Origin: Larix sibirica
Lineage: Eukaryota; Streptophyta; Pinopsida; Pinales; Pinaceae
Direction: 5' to 3'
DNA length: 22,614 nucleotides
Assembly (NCBI GenBank): GCA_004151065.3
Contig: NWUY0300013602.1
Span: 1 to 22,614 of the forward strand
A program made the translations under genes and the position numbers. Positions 16,453 to 22,614 of this stretch are shown here, one piece after another. Position 1 is the first letter of the stretch; each line of letters begins with the position of its first letter. The notes beneath the pieces were generated by a model. It searched no databases and was not told the DNA's origin. It was given only the letters and a program-made list of their open reading frames with translations.

Positions 16453-17065
16453 CTCATTTTGTAATCCTGATCATTTCCTGGATGTTGGTTTCCACTCTGC
16501 TCGAAACGTGATGGATTTTTCTCTTCTTCTCCTGGAAAATTCTGCTATTCCTCTCCTTCCAAACTTCCCACATAAGGAAACCCGGGAACATAAGCCATAT
16601 GTTGAGAATGACGAGATTCCGAAAGGCTTAAATGTCCTAGTCTTTGAAGGTTTAGTCTAGTTGACCCCTCACTCAATTTGATCTTCGGAATATCTCAACT
16701 CCTATATCCCAAAGTGAAAAAGAGAAAGGGTATGCTTCTAGTAGTTGATTCATGGTTTCCTCCTCACAACAACATAGGGAACATTGGAATGGTTCGCACA
16801 CTCCACGTTTCTTCATATTTTCCCCCAATAAGATTCGTCTGTAGGTGGAAATCCCAATGAAAGTGGCCACCTTCAGCTATGGATTAAAATTTCATACCTT
16901 CTTCCATATTTCATCAACTTGGGATCCTTCAGGTTTTGTCCAAAGATCATAGGCCTCCTTGGTGTTGAAGGTCCCTCTCGTTTGATAACCCCATCGGATT
17001 TTATCCGGTCCCCTCTACATCTGAATGCGTATGTCCTGAAGAACCTCTTGAAGCTTACGAATCTC
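16453..17065 (-). pseudogene. LINE-2 zf-RVT (zinc-binding) region, broken
   Basis: Around 16960-17000 a frame reads KIRWGYQTRGTFNTKEAYDL, the conserved phrase WG....G.F..K.AY found before zf-RVT. The frame at 16673-16870 continues with YRRILLGENMKKRGV and CSLCCCEEETMNQLL. The expected His of the motif (EETxxHLL) is Gln and the final Cys is lost, so zinc binding would fail. Near 16560 is MWEVWKERNSRIF, the usual bridge to RNase H. Several stops and shifts are present. Confidence 0.72.
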
Positions 17066-17710
17066 TTATGTCATGAATCTCCAACTCCACCAATTTAGAG
17101 GATTCCATTCATGAAAATCCTCGTTAGCCCGCTCCTCTCTCCAAAAATGGCATACCTTTGTCAGCCCCATACCCCTTGCCCAGTCTTGACACAACGCCGA
17201 ATTTAAATGCATCGATATCTTGGTCATCTGTTGCCATGAGTCATCCCCAAAATTAACATCTTCCATGTCTCTGATTCCCCAGAAGCTATGATATTGTATG
17301 ATGCTTTTGCTTTCTAAGGAAGTCCTCCATATAGGAGATCCTTGTTTATCCTCATTAAACCAAATGAGTTTCCTTTTTTGCTTATCTCCCGCATATTTTA
17401 TATGCCACAGTTTTTCCCAGGGCTCCTCTTTATGGGTAACCCAATTCCACCAGATTTTGGCCCCAAGCACTTCACTATTTTTCTACGGGTTGTGAAGACC
17501 CAACCCTCCTTGGAATTTTGGTTTGCATACCTTTTCCCAGCGAACCAAAGCCCATTTGTGCTTGTCTTGGCTGCAACCCCAAAGGAATTGGCATGGTATA
17601 TTCCTCATCTCCTTAAGAACTGCTTTTGGAGCTCCAATTTTTAGGAATAAATAAATGGGCATTGCTTGAAGCATAAATTTAACCAAAATGACTCTTCCAG
17701 CTTCTTCCAC
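17066..17710 (-). pseudogene. LINE-2 RT thumb and connection region
   Basis: The frames at 17483-17710 and 17066-17470 are in the same register, separated by a TAG (17483-17485). They carry AGRVILVKFMLQAMPIYLF, CQFLWGC and KWALVRWEKVCKPKFQGGLG, the well-known post-RT phrases of plant LINEs (SGR..L.....S.P.Y......P, W......C.P...GGLG). LWHIKYAGDK follows. The left end joins the zf-RVT region, and the right end joins RT through a frameshift near 17705. Confidence 0.78.
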
Positions 17711-18700
17711 ATATGATCTAGCAGATCAACCCACGAAATTTTCCAGATAAATCCTGCCAAAGGAGCACCTAAATATTTGGATGGAAGGGAACTCCCTTGG
17801 AACCCCAGAATGCGTAGAATCTTCCTTTGAGTGATCCTAGGAGTATTAAAGAAAAAAACCTCGGATTTCTCATTATTAATTTCCAAGCCCGAGGATTTAG
17901 AAAACATAGTGAAACCTTTCTTGAAGGCTTTTGCTTCTTGGATGGATGGGTGACCCGTTAACTTCGTATCATCGAGAAATTGTTGATGAGTTTGTTTTTC
18001 ATCCCCATTATGAAGATTCGTCCCCTTGATTTTCTCATTCTCCACCATAGTTTTAATCACCCAGCCCAAACCTTCTTCCATTAGAATAAACATGAACGAG
18101 GATAACGGGTCCCCTTGTCTGATACCCCGAGATGGACTTAAAGTTTTAGTGGGAGAGCCGTTGAGCAAAATTGAAAAGAAAGCTGTGGAATTCAAGTTCA
18201 TTATCCATTCTATCCAATCATGGTTAAAACCAGTTTTAACATTTCTCTCATGAACTTCCACCTTATCTTATCATAATATTTTGAGATATCCAACTTAAGC
18301 AACATCCCAAGCTTTTTAGTGACTTTCAGAGAGTGAATAACTTCATGAACAAGAATAACTACATCTAGAATCTGGTGCCCCTCTACAAAGCCTGATTGTT
18401 CTGGGGCCACCAGATTAGGGAGGACCGACCTCAACCTATTCGCAACAACTTTAGTGATAATCTTGTAGATAAAATTACATATGGCTATAGGCCTAAATTT
18501 AACTGGAGAATCAGCTCCCTCAGCTTTAGGAATGAGGGTGAGAAAGGTATAGTTGAAGGCCTGAAGCACTCCTTTGTCTTGTCGCGAGTCCTCCACAATA
18601 TTCCACACATCCATATTGATGAGGTCCCAAAAATGATGGAAGAAATTGGTCATGAAGCCATCGAGACCGGCCACTTTCCCATCCGCCATCTAATGCACTG
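17641..18700 (-). pseudogene. LINE-2 reverse transcriptase core, one frameshift
   Basis: The frame at 18210-18689 begins in KVAGLDGFMTNFFHHFWDLI (the K.PG.DGF..EF pattern) and carries TLIPKAEGA, KFRPIAICNFIYKIITKVVA and LLKLDISKYYDKIRW (motif A Asp; AYD is YYD here). A shift near 18240 leads into the frame at 17641-18261, with GSPTKTLSPSRGIRQGDPLS (motif B) and FLDDTKL (catalytic DD, about 17968-17979). All RT catalytic aspartates are intact. The equivalent LINE-1 block is similar in order but clearly different in sequence, so the two belong to different subfamilies. Confidence 0.87.
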
Positions 18701-19124
18701 TTTCCTCCACCTCTTGCAACTCCACAGGTTTCATCAAGAGGTCGTTCTGGCCCGGGGTGACAAGATTAGGAATGTGCTTAGTGACTCATGGTATTTGCTC
18801 TGACCGATATCTCCTGTCTTCCTTCATGATTGTACCAAATTAGTTTATCAGTTCATCTTCCATCTCCTCCCTTGTTTCCACGTACTGCCCCGCCCATTTT
18901 TTCAGTCTCACTAGTTTGGCCTTTGGTCGATTCCGGATCATGGAATGGTGCAAGAACTCAATATTTCGCTCTCCTTCCTGAAGCCACTGGTTCCTTGACT
19001 TCTGCTTTCAGTATATCTCTTCCTACATTTCATGGGCATTGAGCTTATCCAATATCTCTTGTTCCTTAAGCTTCAGCTCCTCACTATACCCATAATTCAT
19101 TCCCTCCCTCTGGATCTCTTCCAA
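18701..19124 (-). pseudogene. LINE-2 linker between endonuclease and RT, heavily decayed
   Basis: No long frame remains. Short fragments such as the ones around 18940-18980 (REERNIEFLHHS-like in a shifted frame) fit the usual WL..G..N..FFH linker position but are too damaged for a firm motif. Included because it joins two assigned ORF2 domains. Confidence 0.45.
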
Positions 19125-20046
19125 TTACTCCATAAGACATTTCTTGTCTTGAAAAATATCGCCAAAATCCTCTTTATTCCAGGTACGGATCCTGGCTTTC
19201 AGAGTTTTTAATTTTTGCTGAAATTGGTACATCCGTGTTCCTCTCGAGGTTTCCAACTCCTCCCACCATTGTTGGACTAATGATTTGAAGTCCTTGTGCT
19301 CAATCCATAACTGTTCAAAATGAAAAGGTTTCCTGATTGGAGGGACCATTCCTTCCCATAAAAGGCCCACTGACCAATGATCAGAGCCAATAGAAGGAAG
19401 GACCATAGCAGTCATATCCCCACTTCCACTGGCCAAACCCTCAGAATGTAAAAATCTGTCCAATCTGGAAGCCACATGATGTTCCCCTCCCAGTTGATTG
19501 TTCTAGGTGAACCACCCATTCACCATTTCCACATCCACCAATCGATTATCATTTATAAAATATTTGAAAGCTTCATTGGTCGCTCCAAGATGCCGTTTGT
19601 CTCCCTTTTTCTCCTCTAGAGAGGTAATCATATTAAAGTCACTTTCCACCATCTAGAGCTGGTATCCTATATCCCTTGCTTCTTCATCCAGGGATGCAAG
19701 GAAGTCCAGTTTTTGAGAAAAAATACTGGGTCCATCAACATTGGTGATGACTCCCTTAACTATTGTATTGCAAATATGAAAATCCACAGAAAGAAAGAAA
19801 TGAGTGGCTCGAAAGTTGTTTAAACATACCTCTTCTTGCCAATCCTCCTGCAACACCATGCGCATTGATTGTTGTCGTTTCACTGCCTATCCAGACTTTA
19901 TTACCTATCTCTTGCATAGTCTATGTATTGCATTTTGTTTCTTGTAAGAAAACCATCGTTGGATTTTCCATTATCAACTTACTTCTTAGAGTCTTTATTT
20001 TGCATGGGTGACTTTCCCCCCATATGTTCCAAGTCATAACCTTCAT
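19125..20046 (-). pseudogene. LINE-2 ORF2 endonuclease (AP-type), broken
   Basis: This domain nicks the target DNA to prime reverse transcription. The ORF2 start is taken at the ATG 20046-20044, giving MKVMTWNIWGES, where TWN has the first catalytic Asn, followed by MVFLQETK with the catalytic Glu. Frame 19653-19883 continues with FHICNTIVKGVITNVDGPS, then ESDFNMITSLEEKKG (GDFN-like, with Ser for Gly). Frame 19125-19475 has SRLDRFLHSEG and GSDHWSVGL with the catalytic SDH. The frame shifts near 19830 and stops occur after CNT, IGYQL and GWFT. Motif order and spacing match plant L1 endonucleases. Confidence 0.82.
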
Positions 20047-20089
20047 TGAGAAACTTGATTGACTTCAAAAAAGGTCGCCTTTATCGTGG

Positions 20090-21373
20090 GGTACAGGCCT
20101 GTTTCCACTAATCTAGTTCCTACCTATGTTATTTGCTGTCGATTTGTCTTTCTTCCTCGCTTTTCACCTTCCTCCAGTTGTTTCAGTTTACTCCCTTCTT
20201 AAGGGTCTTTTGCTATACCTAGTAAGGGAGATGCCCTTGTTTTCAGAATGGTTGCCTGCAGGAGTTCTATCTGTCTTCTTGGGACATAACCCTTTCCTTT
20301 CTTATTACATTATTTTTCAATCTCATCCATATCTAACTCTCCCGGGTCCATGTCCTCAACTTCTTCCTGTTTGTCCTCCTCCATTCCTTCTAGTTGTTCC
20401 TCCAAACCCTTCTGGGCGACCTACGGGGAAGCAGAGTCCTCTTTTCCTTTGTTTGTTTCCCACTTTCCTTTGTTAGGGTCGCTAAGATCCTCCCCCACCT
20501 GGTTAAGGGTTTCAAATCTATTCCCATTGCTTGTCTTATGCTTCGTGGTCTTATGATTCTGCATCTGATTCTTGGTTCGTCTTCCTTGTCTCCGCTTATT
20601 GTTCACCTGGGTAAACCCTTCCTTATCCGTCGCTATCTCCCGGATTCCCTAAGAAGTGATTTGGGCTGGGCTATTTTGGGGACAGTCCCTCCCTAGATGT
20701 CCATATTCATGGCACTATCTACATCTAAATGGAAGCTGCTCATAGTCAATGGGTTGCACCTAGTCCTCATCCTCCTAGGTAAGATTGATCACTCATGGCA
20801 ATTCTCGCGACAGGTCCATGCACACAAAGATCTTGGCAAAGGAAGTATATCTCTGTTGTTTTGTCTACTCTGAAGCCTTCACAAATTTCCCTAGGGTGTT
20901 TCCTATAGCTTCTAGGATCTCTGGTTCCCAGTATTCACAAGGCAAAGAGTACAGGCTGATCCATACTGGGGCAATGCTCATATCCTCATTGTCTAGGTTG
21001 AACCGCTCCTTCCATGGTCGAAGGAAGAGCCCAACTGAAAAAAAAGAAGAAGAAATAAGGTCCTCCCAACAATATTCTATATCTATCCTCCTAATTGAAA
21101 AAGCTAACTGTGAAGAAACCCTTCGCCCCCAGGTGTAGATCATAATGGTCCTTGGGGTTCCAGGTTGCCATGATCCATCTTAGAAGATCCCTCTCTTTTG
21201 GCCATATTCTGATGAATTTTCCAATCAAGGCTTTCTCCTTCCATAGTTCCACTCTCTCCCTTAGTTTTCAGATCTAATATGGAGAGAAGGGTTTTCTGTT
21301 GATTTCGACAAAAAACCTCCCTACTTCCTTCACCTATCCAGACCTGCCTTCCTTCCCCCATCACTGCTCCCAA
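20090..21373 (-). pseudogene. LINE-2 ORF1: DUF4283-type RNA-binding protein with CCHC knuckle
   Basis: ORF1 proteins of plant LINEs coat the element RNA. From about 21250 one frame reads RDLLRWIMATWNPK and GAKGFFTVSF. After a shift at the 8-A run 21038-21045, the frame at 20865-21143 gives FLRPWKERFNLDNEDMSIAP and VWISLYSLPCEYWEPEILE, the hallmark DUF4283 phrases. A CCHC zinc knuckle follows (20682-20723; CR*CHEYGHLGRDC), with a TAG between the first two cysteines. The C-terminal part (20100-20600) is Glu/Lys-rich and degenerate. The true start codon is not clear because frames upstream of 21250 hold stops. A spacer of about 45 bp separates it from ORF2. Confidence 0.78.
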
Positions 21374-21559
21374 ATCCCCCCTTCGAGTGGTTCTTTGTTG
21401 AATTCACCTCCCCACCAACAGTTTGGTGCAAGAAAGAGGGGGAGGTGCCCCCTCTAGGCATCCCCATCCTAAACCCTAGTCCCCTCGCGATTTCGCTCTC
21501 TTATCTCAGAATGGAGCCATCTCACTTCCCACTCTTGTCCAAATTTCAATTGTCAACCT
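21374..21559 (-). other. LINE-2 5' leader
   Basis: About 190 bp from the inferred 5' end (minus-strand aggttgacaattg) to the ORF1 region. It contains an actagggtttagg string and a pyrimidine/purine-skewed stretch. No motif is assigned. The 5' boundary rests on the target-site duplication. Confidence 0.55.
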
Positions 21560-21572
21560 ATCTATTTTCACC
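21560..21572. repeat. Target-site duplication of LINE-2, right copy
   Basis: atctattttcacc, 12 of 13 positions identical to 14393-14405. Confidence 0.7.
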
Positions 21573-22614
21573 CTTTATAATTCACTATGGATCCTCCATT
21601 TTTGCCCCAATTCATTGGAATCAAGGGTTTTTTAGGAGTAGTTCACCCAAGATTTCATTAAAAAATTATTAAAGTAACCTTTGTTCGGGAAATAATGGGT
21701 TTACCGTTTGTTGTTTATGGGCCCAGTGTTTTGGGTCACCCATGGTATTGCATGTGGTAAGAGGAACTCCATGGTATTTAGAAGATCCAATTTTTTTCTT
21801 AGATAATCAGGATAAATTCCATGGAAAAACAGTTTTTCAATTTCCATGTTAAGAGTTTTTTATTATTTTATTATATTATTAAAAATAGTTACCAATCCAA
21901 CTTTTTAATTTCCATTTGATAAATTAAATATTTATTTTATTTGATAAATTCATTTTAGTCTATTAATTTCTCTTATAAATTCAATTGCATTGACATCATA
22001 TGTCATTTCAGTAAATGAACAAATAATCACTATAATTAGTTTTTTAAGTGTTCAATTGTTTTAATTAAAAAAGATAATGACGCTTTCCATTCAATTCGAC
22101 TTATTAGCATTTTATTTTTCCATATAGTGTGTTTTTGTACTTTCAAATCAATAATCCTTTTGTTATGCCAAATCATATTTAATAATTTTTAATTATGTAA
22201 AAACTTCTTCAATGACTAGATTTGATGACACTGAATAGTTTATACTTATTAACATTCTCTTTTTCCATATAGTGTGTTTTTGTATTTTCAATTCAATAAT
22301 TTTTTGTTACACCAAATCATATTTAATATTTTTTAATTATGTAAAAACTTCTTCAATGATTGGATTTGTTGACACTAAATAGTTTGTCAATAAGATTCGG
22401 TTCATAAAAACATTATAATAAGATAGATTTAAATTGATTTTAGATATTTTGTAATAGAAAATAACTTAATTTTTAAATATGTTTATTAATATTAATATAA
22501 CGGATTGGAATATTTTTTACAATATTGCATGTGATTTAGAGGAATTGAAATCTTTATGTTTCAATAATAATAAAATTAATATATTTATTTCAAATATAAT
22601 TATTGATTTGATTT
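21573..22614. other. AT-rich flank without a gene
   Basis: No open frame of note. It includes ccatggtatt repeated at about 21739 and 21769, then very AT-rich DNA with a 145-bp tandem duplication. Confidence 0.5.
22100..22387. repeat. Tandem duplication of about 145 bp, two copies
   Basis: Unit 1 (22100-22244) and unit 2 (22245-22387) share ccatatagtgtgtttttgta, ccaaatcatatttaat, ttttaattatgtaaaaactt and cttcaatga. They look about 90 percent identical by eye. Confidence 0.85.

Larger units (their letters stand above)
14406..21559 (-). mobile_element. LINE-2: near full-length plant L1-type LINE with ORF1, ORF2, RNase H and ORF3
   Basis: Read on the minus strand: 5' leader, ORF1 (DUF4283-type domain, CCHC knuckle), ORF2 (endonuclease, RT, zf-RVT, RNase H), a spacer with a TATA-like box, ORF3, a 3' UTR and A9 (14406-14414). 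The length is 7.15 kb. The flanking 12-of-13-bp duplication ties the poly(A) end beyond ORF3 to the leader before ORF1. This argues that ORF3 belongs to the element rather than being a separate insertion. All reading frames carry stops or shifts, so the copy is dead, but every expected domain is present. Plant L1s with a C-terminal RNase H are well known. An additional frame 3' of RNase H is not something I recall as standard. Confidence 0.83.

Noticed and set aside
14231-21608. ggggcaaaa (14231-14239) and ttttgcccc (21600-21608) as terminal inverted repeats of a small element split by LINE-2
   Set aside because: Only 9 bp pair, no flanking target duplication is present, and internal similarity is absent. 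Likely chance.

Overview
This window looks like a gene-poor, repeat-dominated stretch of a large plant nuclear genome. The organism is probably a seed plant and perhaps a gymnosperm, but that is inference: no species marker is visible. The evidence is L1-type LINEs with DUF4283-type ORF1 and C-terminal RNase H domains (a plant hallmark), a Ty3-like long terminal repeat, a Jerky/pogo-type DDE transposase, and heavy decay in which many in-frame stops sit where CAG, CAA, CGA or TGG would be expected (C-to-T change, as at methylated cytosines). I see no intact host gene, no tRNA or rRNA and nothing bacterial.

Layout. 169-3897 (minus) is a 5'-truncated LINE (LINE-1) that keeps the end of the endonuclease, a 450-codon uninterrupted reverse transcriptase region and a broken RNase H. 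3905-5150 (plus) is a decayed Lys/Glu-rich coding region of unknown function; part of it recurs at 6479-6786. 6787-7306 is a minus-strand LTR with its polypurine tract and a degenerate internal region up to about 8190. 8222-10200 is T/G-rich DNA with several tandem repeats and a (TA)n tract. 10225-11528 (plus) is a 5'-truncated LINE (LINE-3) flanked by a 16-bp target-site duplication. 12480-14236 (minus) is a decayed DDE transposase without its DNA-binding N-terminus. 14406-21559 (minus) is a near full-length LINE of about 7.15 kb (LINE-2) with a 12-of-13-bp target-site duplication. The last 1 kb is AT-rich with a 145-bp tandem duplication.

Most interesting point. LINE-2 carries, between its RNase H domain and its poly(A) tail, a third reading frame of about 210 codons (ORF3) preceded by a TATA-box-like sequence. 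The truncated LINE-3 begins at an apparent RNase H C-terminus and carries a homologous ORF3: three gapless aligned blocks share W, KG, WKE and IP residues. LINE-1 has only about 250 bp after its RNase H and no such frame. I read this as a LINE lineage with an extra 3' gene of unknown function, present here in two independently inserted copies.
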